From Piscirickettsiaceae bacterium NZ-RLO1 (GTDB taxonomy: Bacteria; Pseudomonadota; Gammaproteobacteria; Piscirickettsiales; Piscirickettsiaceae): a DNA stretch of 45,159 nucleotides. The stretch covers positions 1-45,159 of the forward strand of contig LVCQ01000007.1 of NCBI GenBank assembly GCA_001644975.1, given 5' to 3'. Below the pieces are notes generated by a model. It did no database searches. It saw nothing but the letters and a program-made list of their open reading frames with translations, and was not told the DNA's origin. The position numbers were made by a program, and so were the translations under genes. Within the stretch, counting starts at the first letter, position 1. Every line of letters starts with the position of its first letter. Positions 35,565-43,198 of this stretch are shown here, piece after piece.

Positions 35565-35780
35565 ATGAGTTTAGATGAGCGTTTAATTGAGCTAGAAACG
35601 AAGTTTGTTTTTCAAGAAGATATGATAAACCAATTAAATCAGGTGATTATTCAACAGCAGGCGCAGCTAGAGCAATTAACACAGGCTTTAATACAGCTAA
35701 AAACTAAGTTGGCAGCTCAGGATGTAGACCAACCTGCTAGCATGATTGATCCTGCATACGAGCGCCCACCGCATTATTAA
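35565..35780 (+). CDS. slyX: SlyX-family small coiled-coil protein
   Basis: This 71-residue protein is almost one coiled coil: LDERLIELETKFVFQEDMIN, then a Gln-rich heptad run, ending in the family's Pro-Pro-His-Tyr C terminus. SlyX proteins are widespread in proteobacteria and their function is unknown; in E. coli slyX is next to slyD. It stands alone here between the divergent phoH-like gene and xseB (convergent, 3 bp apart). Confidence 0.82.
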   Translation: MSLDERLIELETKFVFQEDMINQLNQVIIQQQAQLEQLTQALIQLKTKLAAQDVDQPASMIDPAYERPPHY

Positions 35781-35783
35781 TAT

Positions 35784-36017
35784 TTATAAATCACTTGTAT
35801 TTTTATCATTGTCTGCTTGAAAAATATCTTGATACTTTTCAAGCTCGTTACGCACAGCTTCTAAGCGCTGTTTGCAGGTTTGGTAGGCCTGTGAGGCACG
35901 TTTAATCATGGGGATCAACTCGTCAATATCAGGTTCTGTCTGTGTGCGTAAGTGTTCGGCGACATCTTTTAAGATCATGTAGTTATCTTGGAATTTTTTG
36001 CTGTTGGCTTTGCTCAT
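35784..36017 (-). CDS. xseB: Exodeoxyribonuclease VII small subunit
   Basis: XseB (77 aa; E. coli 80) is the small helical subunit that coats the stalk of XseA in exonuclease VII. The core NYMILKDVAEHLRTQTEPDI and the following long helix with QAYQTCKQRLEAV fit the family. It follows xseA on the minus strand after 60 bp, so both subunits probably share one transcript. The N-terminal position of the helix pair and the acidic C terminus are normal. Confidence 0.88.
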   Translation of the reverse strand: MSKANSKKFQDNYMILKDVAEHLRTQTEPDIDELIPMIKRASQAYQTCKQRLEAVRNELEKYQDIFQADNDKNTSDL

Positions 36018-36077
36018 GGTGATTACTCCTGACTCTGATTACTTCAAAATTACTTTAAAACGGATGATGATTTCGGT

Positions 36078-37685
36078 TTAGGTTTCAGGTTTCACATATG
36101 ATGGCTGTGTCTGTTGCACGCTGAGTGTGCCATCTTGGAAGTGGATATTTAACTGGGTTTGATTTTTTGCTTGCGACATATTGGTAATATATTGATCAGC
36201 GCTGGTGATATAGCTAAAGCCTCGTTGCAAGGTTTTTTCTGGCCCTAAGCCTAAAATAAATTGAGTTAGCGATTTTGATAGGTTCTCAGTTTGGCTGATA
36301 GATTCTTGGCCGCGATGAATGATGAACTGATAGTGTTGGTTAAGCTGAGCTTGATACTGTGTCAGAGTATAGCGGCTGTTATACACTTGCTGTTGGTAAT
36401 GGTTGATTGAATAGTGGTATTGGTCAATGATTTGTTTACTGTGGTAGTGAATATTTGCTTGGTACTCTTGTAGCTGATAAGCCTGTATCTGTATAGCCTT
36501 TAGTGAATATTGCCACAGCTGATTGCTTAGATTATGTATATTGCTGTAGGTGTGTTGATAATATTGTTGGGCAATATGCTGAATATCTTGTGCATGTTGG
36601 TAAGCGCTTAAGGCGTTATGGACAATGGTTTGTAAAATATAGTGAGAGACTTTAGAGGGCGTGTCAAAACTGCGTTGGGCGATTTCATCTAAGATCGTAT
36701 GGTCGCGTTCATGACCAATGCCGACAAAAATAGGAAGCGGACTATGACAAAGACTGCGAGCGAGTGCTATATCATTAAAGTCAGCTAAGTCGGTTTTTGC
36801 GCCACCGCCACGAATAATAATAATGGCATCATATTGCTCAGATTGTTGGTTAATTTTATTTAATTGTTCACAAATACTCGAGCAAGTCTGCATGCCCTGC
36901 ATGGTGGCGTAAAAGTAATCAAACTGACAGAGCCCCGTTTGAGTGAGGCGATCAGCTTCTTGACGAAAATCACCTAAACCTGCAGCTGTTGATGAGGAAA
37001 TCACAGCAAGGTGAGTAAATTCTGTAGGCGCTACTAGGGTACGGTTATGATCAAAGATGTGTTCATCTTGTAAAGTGGAGCGAATTTCATGCAGTTTTGC
37101 TTCAAGGGCGCCGAGAGTGAAATTTGGGTCAAGCGCATGAATATTTAAGCTAAAGCCATAACGGCTATGAAAGTGTGCAGAAACTTGCACAAGCAGCTTC
37201 ATATCAGTGCTTGGGGGTGCACCGGTCGCTTGAATAAAAGGCGCTAATACCTGCTGGACTTGATTGGACCATAAGGTTGCAGTTGATTTTGCGATCACCT
37301 GGTATTGCTCATTTTGTTCGATAAATTCAGCATAAATGTGGCCATTGGGGTTTTGGCGCCAATCACTCACTGTACAAATCACCCATTCGGGATGCTCAAA
37401 GCTCTGCTCTACGGCGTGCTCAACGCTGCGTAAATAATGGCTAAGGTGCATCTGCTGATGTTGAATATGGTTTTGGCTCTGGTCTTGTGTTGGCTGTATT
37501 TTTAGCCAGCGTTGAAAAGGCGCTGTATCAATGTGAGGCAGGATATACCAGGCACGGGAGCTTGGGTCCCAGCGCGCTCCTAAGCGTTTTGCTTCGTCTT
37601 TTTCGGCAAAGGGGACATTTAAATAAATGCGCTGTATATCAAGCATTGATTGGCCTATTACGTTCATTTGGGTTGGGACTGTCAT
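36078..37685 (-). CDS. xseA: Exodeoxyribonuclease VII large subunit with N-terminal DUF5710-like domain
   Basis: XseA degrades single-stranded DNA from both ends and acts in mismatch repair and adduct removal. The catalytic core is clear: IIIIRGGGAKTDLADFNDIA, IGHERDHTILDEIAQRSFDT and a long Gln/Tyr/His-rich coiled-coil stalk. The protein has 535 residues, against about 450 in the family. The extra piece is at the N terminus, where residues ~18-65 (IYLNVPFAEKDEAKRLGARW, then AWYILP) match the DUF5710 pattern found as a small stand-alone or fused domain in mobile-element proteins. The ATG at 37685 has no good SD; ATGs at 37667 and 37646 are alternatives that still keep the extra domain. Confidence 0.9.
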   Translation of the reverse strand: MTVPTQMNVIGQSMLDIQRIYLNVPFAEKDEAKRLGARWDPSSRAWYILPHIDTAPFQRWLKIQPTQDQSQNHIQHQQMHLSHYLRSVEHAVEQSFEHPEWVICTVSDWRQNPNGHIYAEFIEQNEQYQVIAKSTATLWSNQVQQVLAPFIQATGAPPSTDMKLLVQVSAHFHSRYGFSLNIHALDPNFTLGALEAKLHEIRSTLQDEHIFDHNRTLVAPTEFTHLAVISSSTAAGLGDFRQEADRLTQTGLCQFDYFYATMQGMQTCSSICEQLNKINQQSEQYDAIIIIRGGGAKTDLADFNDIALARSLCHSPLPIFVGIGHERDHTILDEIAQRSFDTPSKVSHYILQTIVHNALSAYQHAQDIQHIAQQYYQHTYSNIHNLSNQLWQYSLKAIQIQAYQLQEYQANIHYHSKQIIDQYHYSINHYQQQVYNSRYTLTQYQAQLNQHYQFIIHRGQESISQTENLSKSLTQFILGLGPEKTLQRGFSYITSADQYITNMSQAKNQTQLNIHFQDGTLSVQQTQPSYVKPET

Positions 37686-37852
37686 TTTTATCAGGCTTTA
37701 TTGTAAAGAGCTCGCAGAAGAATGCCAATGTTAAATCTAAATCTAAATCACTCACGTTTCTTTCTGGTTTTGTTTTGTCTGTAAGTTTGAGTTGTTGTTC
37801 GGTGCTTTCTAAGCTTATTATGAAGTCAATATAGAATAAACAGGGGAAAACT

Positions 37853-38781
37853 ATGCAGGATTGTGCATTATCTGTCAGTGGTTTAACGAAAATCTATGCA
37901 GGTGGTTTTCAGGCATTGCAAGGAATTGACTTTCAGGTACGTGCTGGCGAGTTTTGTGCGTTGTTAGGGCCAAATGGTGCGGGAAAATCGACAACGATTA
38001 ATATCGTAACGACGTTGCTACCAGCAAGTGCTGGCCAGGTTAAAATTTTTGGTCATGATATTCATGCTCAGGCAAGTGAGGCCAAGCGCTTAGTTGGTTT
38101 GGTGCCACAAGAATTTAATTTTAATATGTTTGAAAAAATAATTGATATTTTACTTGTGCAGGCTGCCTATTATGGCATACAGCGCAAGCAAGCAAAAAAA
38201 ATGCAGAGATGTATTTGAAAAAATTAGGGCTTTGGCAAAAGCGTCACCAACGTGCGCGGACATTATCTGGAGGGATGAAGCGGCGCTTAATGATTGTACG
38301 TGCGCTTATTCATCACCCTAAATTATTGATTTTAGATGAGCCAACGGCCGGTGTAGATATCGAACTGAGACGATCAATGTGGCAATTTCTAAAGGATATT
38401 AATGAAAAAGAAAAGATTACGATTATACTGACAACGCATTACCTTGAAGAGGCAGAAAAATTATGCAAGCAAATTATTATTATTAATCAAGGTAAAATCA
38501 TCAGAAATACTGACAAAAAAAAGCTTTTACAAAGTTTAGATGTTGAGTATTTTATTGTGACTTTATCTAAACCTTTAAGGGTTACACCCGAGATACAAGG
38601 CTATCTTGCCGATGTAGACCAAGATGGTAATTTAGAAATTGGTGTAAAGGTTGGGCAAAACTTAAACCGTGCCTTCGAGCAACTTTCTGATTTAGGTCTT
38701 GAGGTTATGAGTCTTAGTAATAAACACAATCGCTTAGAAGAGTTATTTTTACAGTATACCGCAACGGCAAAGGAGGAATAA
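37853..38781 (+). CDS. yadG: YadG-type ABC transporter ATPase, frame broken at an A8 tract
   Basis: This is the ATPase of an ABC-2 exporter. The first part (37853-38218) has the Q-loop and Walker A (LLGPNGAGKSTTI, LVPQEFNFN). The second part (open from 38209) has the signature LSGGMKRRLM, Walker B LLILDEPTAGVDIELRRSMW and the H-loop TTHYLEEAE. A -1 shift at the A8 tract (38194-38201) joins them into 309 residues, against 308 in E. coli YadG, to which the whole chain is very similar. Without the shift no half holds a full ATP site. CAGGGG precedes the ATG. The permease gene follows at once. Confidence 0.87.
38194..38201 (+). other. A8 tract where the yadG frame breaks
   Basis: Eight A residues follow a GC. 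A ninth, or -1 slippage, rejoins the ATPase frame at exactly the family length. Confidence 0.7.
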
Positions 38782-38785
38782 TAAT

Positions 38786-39553
38786 ATGGGGTTGCAGTGG
38801 ATTGCATTAAAAGGCTTGGTTTATCGCGAGCTTGAACGTTGTTTTAGAATTTGGCCACAAACCTTATTACCGCCCATCATTAATATGGCACTTTACTTTA
38901 TAATATTCGGTACAATCTTAGGCGATAAAATTGGTCAAGTGCAGGGTTATAGCTATATCCAATATATTATCCCAGGGCTTGTGATGATGTCGATGTTATT
39001 AAATGCTTATAATAATGTTGTCTCATCTTTATTTAGTGCGCGCTTTCAAGGCTTTATTGAAGAAATGTTGGTATCACCGATGAAGCCTAGCATGATTTTA
39101 TTAGGCTACCTTATCGGCGGCGTGGCCCGTGGGACTGTTGTCGGGTTTCTAGTGCTTATTGTTGCGTTATTTTTTACGTCGATTAAAGTCCATCATATTG
39201 GTTTAACTATATTGGTGACTATATTGGCAACGATGTTATTTGCAGCCGGAGGCTTTATTAATGCGGTATTTGCGCGTAAATTCGACGATGTGACGATTAT
39301 TCCGACCTTTGTTATTATGCCTTTAACTTATCTTGGTGGCGTTTTTTACTCTGTTTCTCATTTGCCTGAATCATTACGCTGGCTGTGTTATATGGATCCA
39401 ATTTATTACGTGGTTAATGTCTTTCGCTATGCAATTTTAGATGTGCATGAGGTAAATTTTTGGTTGAATCTGTCTATACTTGGTCTATTTTCAATTTTAT
39501 TTATAATAATTTCATATTACTTATTAATCAAAGGTCGGGTACATGCATTGTGA
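38786..39553 (+). CDS. yadH: ABC-2 type permease YadH
   Basis: This 255-residue inner-membrane protein has six predicted transmembrane segments and matches E. coli YadH (256 aa) along its whole length. Shared stretches include RIWPQTLLPPIINMALYFII, YIQYIIPGLVMMSMLLNAYN and IIPTFVIMPLTYLGGVFYS. It would form a half-exporter pair with the YadG-like ATPase 4 bp upstream. The substrate is unknown; ABC-2 relatives move polysaccharides, lipids or drugs. Confidence 0.93.
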   Translation: MGLQWIALKGLVYRELERCFRIWPQTLLPPIINMALYFIIFGTILGDKIGQVQGYSYIQYIIPGLVMMSMLLNAYNNVVSSLFSARFQGFIEEMLVSPMKPSMILLGYLIGGVARGTVVGFLVLIVALFFTSIKVHHIGLTILVTILATMLFAAGGFINAVFARKFDDVTIIPTFVIMPLTYLGGVFYSVSHLPESLRWLCYMDPIYYVVNVFRYAILDVHEVNFWLNLSILGLFSILFIIISYYLLIKGRVHAL

Positions 39554-39578
39554 TTTTAATAGTATTTCCAGCTAAGGC

Positions 39579-39628
39579 TTGCCAGCATAAAATAGATCAG
39601 GTATAGTGAAATTAGCTTGGTATTTCAC
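39579..39628 (+). promoter_or_regulatory. Sigma-70 promoter with overlapping inverted repeat
   Basis: TTGCCA (39579-39584), a 17-bp spacer and TATAGT (39602-39607) form a good promoter. A 7-bp inverted repeat GTGAAAT (39606-39612) / ATTTCAC (39622-39628) overlaps the start region and could be an operator. Confidence 0.6.
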
Positions 39629-39655
39629 CATATATTTATACAAGAGGAGAGAGAA

Positions 39656-39724
39656 ATGCTGATAAAAAACAGTTATTTTTTTAACTCTCCTTGTGTTTGC
39701 TTTTTTTATTCCTGTTGTTGCTAA
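39656..39724 (+). CDS. Candidate small ORF (22 codons, or 28 after +1 shift)
   Basis: The ATG at 39656 follows a long purine-rich SD (AAGAGGAGAGAG) and a good promoter. As written it gives 22 residues ending in a Cys-rich stretch (PCVCFFYSCCC). Dropping one T of the T7 run (39676-39682) instead gives 28 residues to 39743 with a hydrophobic core (FLTLLVFAFFIPVVANL), a plausible membrane peptide. Which frame is used, and whether it is translated, is unknown. Confidence 0.35.
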   Translation: MLIKNSYFFNSPCVCFFYSCCC

Positions 39725-39860
39725 TCTTAAATTTATTTTTTAAAGCTTTATTTATTACTTAATTTAGAGATTAGCTATGCATTTAAAATATTTTATTTAT
39801 TCCACCGCCTGTTATTAGAAATTAATTTAATTGATTTTCTAATAATATAATAAGGTTAAA

Positions 39861-40667
39861 TTGCCTATTGTTTTTATAGGTGGCTGTGGAGTAAAGTATA
39901 ATGATTACAAAAAAAACAAGCTTTCTTATATTTTTTATTATCTATGGTCTGTTTTTTATAGAGTTTATCCTTATATTGCTTATGTTTTTTCTAAGCATAT
40001 TCTCTTTCAAGGAGCTAAAAATAAAGGAGATAAATCTACATCGATATCTCGATCTAACTTCACTAAAAAGTACTTTATTTATGGTGGTTTGATGGCGAAT
40101 GAAAAAATAATTAAACAAGGATATTCTGCGTATATTAATGATTACAAAATTGCCTTTTCATTAAAAGGCCCTTCACGGTTAGAGCCCTCATTTGCGTTAC
40201 TGCATCATGAACTTGGCGAGCAGGCATGGGGGGTGATGGTGGAGCTAACGGATGATGAATGGCATCATATTGCTCGGCATGAGGTGATGTATCAGCTAAT
40301 AACGGTATCTGTTACAACCGCTGTGGATCATCAGCAGCACTTGGTGAGCGTATTAATGGCAAAAGAGAGTGTATCGTCTAGTGAAGCGATATTGCCAAGT
40401 GCACGTTATGTGAAGTTATTACGTGTCGGTGCAGAGCGTTTTGCTTTGCCGGTTGAAGTGCAGCGCTATTATAAAAAATGTGAAACTAGAGCGTCTTCTT
40501 TATCTTTATTATTTTATTGGCTGATGCCGATGGTAAAACGTTTGACGCCATTTTTAGGCTTTAATCGGGCATGGTGGGTGGCGAGTATAAGTGTTGCAGT
40601 ACTTGCCTTAGCTTCAAGCTGGCTGATGATGTTTTATATACTGCAAGTTCTTGGAGTTGGGAAATAA
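39861..40667 (+). CDS. Gamma-glutamylcyclotransferase-like membrane protein, probable A8 frame break near the start
   Basis: Residues ~70-190 match a gamma-glutamylcyclotransferase/AIG2-type fold: KYFIYGGLMAN (usual YGS loop altered to YGG), AFSLKGPSRLEPSF, WGVMVELTDDEW, the Glu of ARHEVMY and PSARYVKLLRVGAERFALP. A hydrophobic N-terminal stretch and a C-terminal helix (residues ~240-263) anchor it to the membrane. This frame is open from a poor TTG at 39861. A better start is ATG 39901, with TGGAG 9 nt before it; it enters this frame if one A is added to the A8 tract at 39909-39916 and otherwise makes a 63-residue hydrophobic ORF ending at 40092. Whether it cleaves gamma-glutamyl amines or glutathione is unknown. 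Confidence 0.7.
   Translation: MPIVFIGGCGVKYNDYKKNKLSYIFYYLWSVFYRVYPYIAYVFSKHILFQGAKNKGDKSTSISRSNFTKKYFIYGGLMANEKIIKQGYSAYINDYKIAFSLKGPSRLEPSFALLHHELGEQAWGVMVELTDDEWHHIARHEVMYQLITVSVTTAVDHQQHLVSVLMAKESVSSSEAILPSARYVKLLRVGAERFALPVEVQRYYKKCETRASSLSLLFYWLMPMVKRLTPFLGFNRAWWVASISVAVLALASSWLMMFYILQVLGVGK
39909..39916 (+). other. A8 tract before the cyclotransferase-like frame
   Basis: Eight A residues six codons or fewer after ATG 39901. A ninth would link that well-placed start to the cyclotransferase-like reading frame. Confidence 0.5.
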
Positions 40668-40704
40668 TTAGCGTTTATTTCCCTGAATTTTTTACTGCAT
40701 GTTA

Positions 40705-41067
40705 CTATTTTTTGGCCTCAGCTGGCTTATTATTTTGATTGGACTCAGTCGCATTATGATAAGGGCAGTTAAAGTTAAATAACGTTTCGCTTTCTTTGGT
40801 TTTTGTTGTAACTAATATCATAGATTCACTTAAGTATTTTGCTGAGGTCGCTGATAATTGCGAGAGTAGGGCGCTCCCTGAGTTAAAAAAATCGTTGGCA
40901 TCTTTTTGTTGATGGGCTTGTTTGCAAAATTCACCATAACAGTGTGTCAGTGAATTATAGTAGGCCAGGTTGTATTGTGACTGTTGTAGCGCATATTCTG
41001 CAGTTAAGGTTGATAACTCACTGAGGTGTTGCGTAGTGGCTTTTATCAAGTGATCAAATGAATTCAT
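40705..41067 (-). CDS. Phasin-like protein
   Basis: This 120-residue protein is mostly amphipathic helix (MNSFDHLIKATTQHLSELST, then a Tyr/Ser/Gln-rich middle and LSATSAKYLSESMILVTTK). The pattern resembles phasin-family proteins that coat polyhydroxyalkanoate granules or act as stress chaperones. The match is by composition and helix pattern, not by catalytic motif. ATG 41067 follows TTGGAGC and is preferred over an earlier in-frame start at 41124. No PHA synthase gene is in the window, so the role is open. Confidence 0.5.
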   Translation of the reverse strand: MNSFDHLIKATTQHLSELSTLTAEYALQQSQYNLAYYNSLTHCYGEFCKQAHQQKDANDFFNSGSALLSQLSATSAKYLSESMILVTTKTKESETLFNFNCPYHNATESNQNNKPAEAKK

Positions 41068-41186
41068 AGCTAAGCTCCAATATATTTTTATAGATTTATA
41101 ATAATATATAATATTGCCATGCACAATAACTAATTAAGCTAGATATTTATCAAGTGACTAATGATATAAAATAGTGGCTGGTTAAG

Positions 41187-41226
41187 CAGTGCAGCGAGTT
41201 TTTTGAGTTTTGCTGCACTGTTTTTT
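41187..41226 (+). terminator. Strong hairpin with T tract near the proS 3' end
   Basis: The 9-bp stem CAGTGCAGC (41187-41195) / GCTGCACTG (41212-41220) is followed by six T on the plus strand. It lies between the proS and phasin-like genes, both on the minus strand. The hairpin could also end proS transcripts, though without a T tract on that side. Confidence 0.65.
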
Positions 41227-41235
41227 ATTTAGACT

Positions 41236-42945
41236 TTAGTTTAGTTTGCTTTGAATAAAGGGTATAGCCTGGTCGAGCTGAATCTCTTCACTGTTGCCTG
41301 TTACGCGTGATTTATATTCAATCTGATTATTTTTAAGGCCACGCTCACCGATAACGAGGCGGTGAGGAATACCAATTAAATCTGCATCAGCAAATAATAC
41401 ACCGGGGCGTTCCTTACGATCATCAAGCATGACCTCGATGCCTTGTTCTTGCATGGTCTGATATAAATTATCTGCCACGCGCTTTACCTCGGCAGATTTA
41501 TTGTAGTTAATGCCAATAATAACGATTTGAAAAGGTGCCATGGCCTCGGGCCAAACAATGCCTTGTTCATCATGGTTTTGTTCAATTGCGGCAGCGATAA
41601 TTCTTGAAACACCGATACCATAGCAACCCATTTCTAGTACTTTTTGCTTGCCGTCTTCATCAAGAACAGTCGCTTGCATGGCTTGGGAATAACTACTGCC
41701 AAGCTGGAAGATATGGCCGACCTCGATGCCGCGAGCCATCTGTAAGATGCCTTGACCATCTGGACTCGCATCACCAACTACTACGGTACGCAGGTCAGCA
41801 ATTGCGTGATATTTTGCATCACGTTGCCAGTTGACGCCTTGGTAATGTTTGCCGCTTTGATTAGCACCACAAATAAAATCAGCCAGTTGTGCCGCATCGG
41901 TATCAACAATCACAGGGACTGGGCTATTGATTGGGCCAATAAATCCTGCTTCAGCACCCATTGCACTGATTACTTGTTGCTCTGTTGCCAGCGTTAATGG
42001 GCTGGCAACTTCGGCTAGGTGTTCGGCTTTAATTTCATTGAGTTCATGATCGCCACGAATGACTAGGGCAATAAGTGTGTTTTCTTCACTGCCTTGTACA
42101 AGTAAGGTTTTTACTGTTTGAGTAGGTTTGCACTTGAGCAACTCACAGACTTCTTTAATAGAGCGTTGGTTGGGTGTATCAATTAAGGTGAGCTCTGCAC
42201 CAGCGTGTGGGCGTTCTGTAGTTGGAGCGAGGGCAACGGCTTTTTCGACATTGGCAGCATAATCGCTCTGGTCGCTGTAGGCAATGAGGTCTTCTCCGGC
42301 ATTGGCCAACACATGAAACTCATGCGAGGCAGAGCCACCAATTGAGCCGTTATCTGCGATCACCGCACGGTATTTTAGGCCCAATTGAGTGAAAATATTG
42401 CTATAAGCCTTATACATATTTTGGTAGGTTGTCTCTAAGCTTTGATGGTCGAGGTGAAATGAATAGGCGTCTTTCATTATAAATTCACGTGAGCGCATGA
42501 TGCCAAAACGCGGGCGTATCTCATCACGAAATTTGGTCTGTATTTGATAGAGGGTCAATGGCAGTTCTTTATAGCTAGACAATTCTCGACGCACTAAGTC
42601 AGTAATGACTTCTTCATGGGTTGGGCCAAAGCAAAAATCACGTTCATGGCGATCTTTCATACGGAGTAATTCAGCGCCGTACTTTTCCCAGCGACCAGAT
42701 TCCTGCCAAAGTTCAGCAGGTTGTGAGCAGGTCATCAGCATTTCAATGGCACCGGCTTTATTCATTTCTTCACGAACTATGTGCTCAACTTTACGTAATA
42801 TACGTAAACCCAATGGCATCCAAGTATAGAGGCCCGAGGCAAGACGACGGATTAAACCGGCACGTAGCATCAATTGGTGGCTGATAAGTTCAGCCTCAGC
42901 AGGGGTTTCTTTTAAGGTGGTGATTAGATATTGACTGGTTTTCAT
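41236..42945 (-). CDS. proS: Prolyl-tRNA synthetase
   Basis: This class II synthetase (569 aa; E. coli 572) charges tRNA-Pro. It opens with [20 protein letters not shown]. Motif 2 ([20 protein letters not shown]), the inserted YbaK-like editing domain (about residues 225-380, which clears Ala-tRNA-Pro) and motif 3 ([15 protein letters not shown]) are present. The C-terminal anticodon domain ends the protein. This is the bacterial prokaryote-type form with cis editing. Confidence 0.96.
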   Translation of the reverse strand: MKTSQYLITTLKETPAEAELISHQLMLRAGLIRRLASGLYTWMPLGLRILRKVEHIVREEMNKAGAIEMLMTCSQPAELWQESGRWEKYGAELLRMKDRHERDFCFGPTHEEVITDLVRRELSSYKELPLTLYQIQTKFRDEIRPRFGIMRSREFIMKDAYSFHLDHQSLETTYQNMYKAYSNIFTQLGLKYRAVIADNGSIGGSASHEFHVLANAGEDLIAYSDQSDYAANVEKAVALAPTTERPHAGAELTLIDTPNQRSIKEVCELLKCKPTQTVKTLLVQGSEENTLIALVIRGDHELNEIKAEHLAEVASPLTLATEQQVISAMGAEAGFIGPINSPVPVIVDTDAAQLADFICGANQSGKHYQGVNWQRDAKYHAIADLRTVVVGDASPDGQGILQMARGIEVGHIFQLGSSYSQAMQATVLDEDGKQKVLEMGCYGIGVSRIIAAAIEQNHDEQGIVWPEAMAPFQIVIIGINYNKSAEVKRVADNLYQTMQEQGIEVMLDDRKERPGVLFADADLIGIPHRLVIGERGLKNNQIEYKSRVTGNSEEIQLDQAIPFIQSKLN

Positions 42946-43198
42946 TTTTTATTACTAAACTTGCATATAAACGTTAAGGCATGTTAAACCAATTTAAGCC
43001 GAATTGATAGCGTAGGGCTGGTGTAAGTCGGTCGAGAGTTTTAAGTGGATTAGTTTTACAAGGGGGGATGAGTGAACTTAAATAAACGAGGTGTTATGAG
43101 CGTTTTAAGTCGATTGATGCAGGGGATTAAAAGCTTATAAAGCTATTTTTAGGCTGACACTTAAGTGTAGATTGAATACTAAGTGTCAGCTTCCCGTT
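42946..43198. other. Gap between proS and the repeat protein gene
   Basis: No long gene. A plus-strand 22-codon frame (43072-43140, GTG after AGGGGGG) is open but unproven. A hairpin follows at 43153-43190, beyond the stop of the minus-strand gene on the right. Confidence 0.35.
43153..43190. terminator. Hairpin at the 3' end of the repeat-protein gene
   Basis: An 11-bp stem, 43153-43163 with 43180-43190 (GCTGACACTTA / TAAGTGTCAGC), encloses a further 12-bp palindrome ACACTTAAGTGT (43157-43168). T residues follow weakly on the plus strand. It may work in both directions. Confidence 0.55.

Larger units (their letters stand above)
39554..39860. other. AT-rich gap with promoter and a small ORF
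   Basis: This 307-bp gap contains a sigma-70-type promoter, an inverted repeat and a short ORF with a strong SD (listed separately). The rest (39744-39860) is very AT-rich and shows nothing else. Confidence 0.5.

Noticed and set aside
37487-37834. Plus-strand 115-codon frame opposite the xseA start
   Set aside because: Most of it is antisense to the conserved DUF5710-like and OB regions, with no SD.
39901-40092. 63-residue hydrophobic ORF as an independent gene
   Set aside because: Not excluded, but adding one A to its A8 tract merges its well-placed start with the cyclotransferase-like frame, a pattern seen at three other loci here.
43157-43168. 12-bp palindrome as a free-standing operator
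   Set aside because: It lies inside the longer hairpin at 43153-43190, which explains it better.
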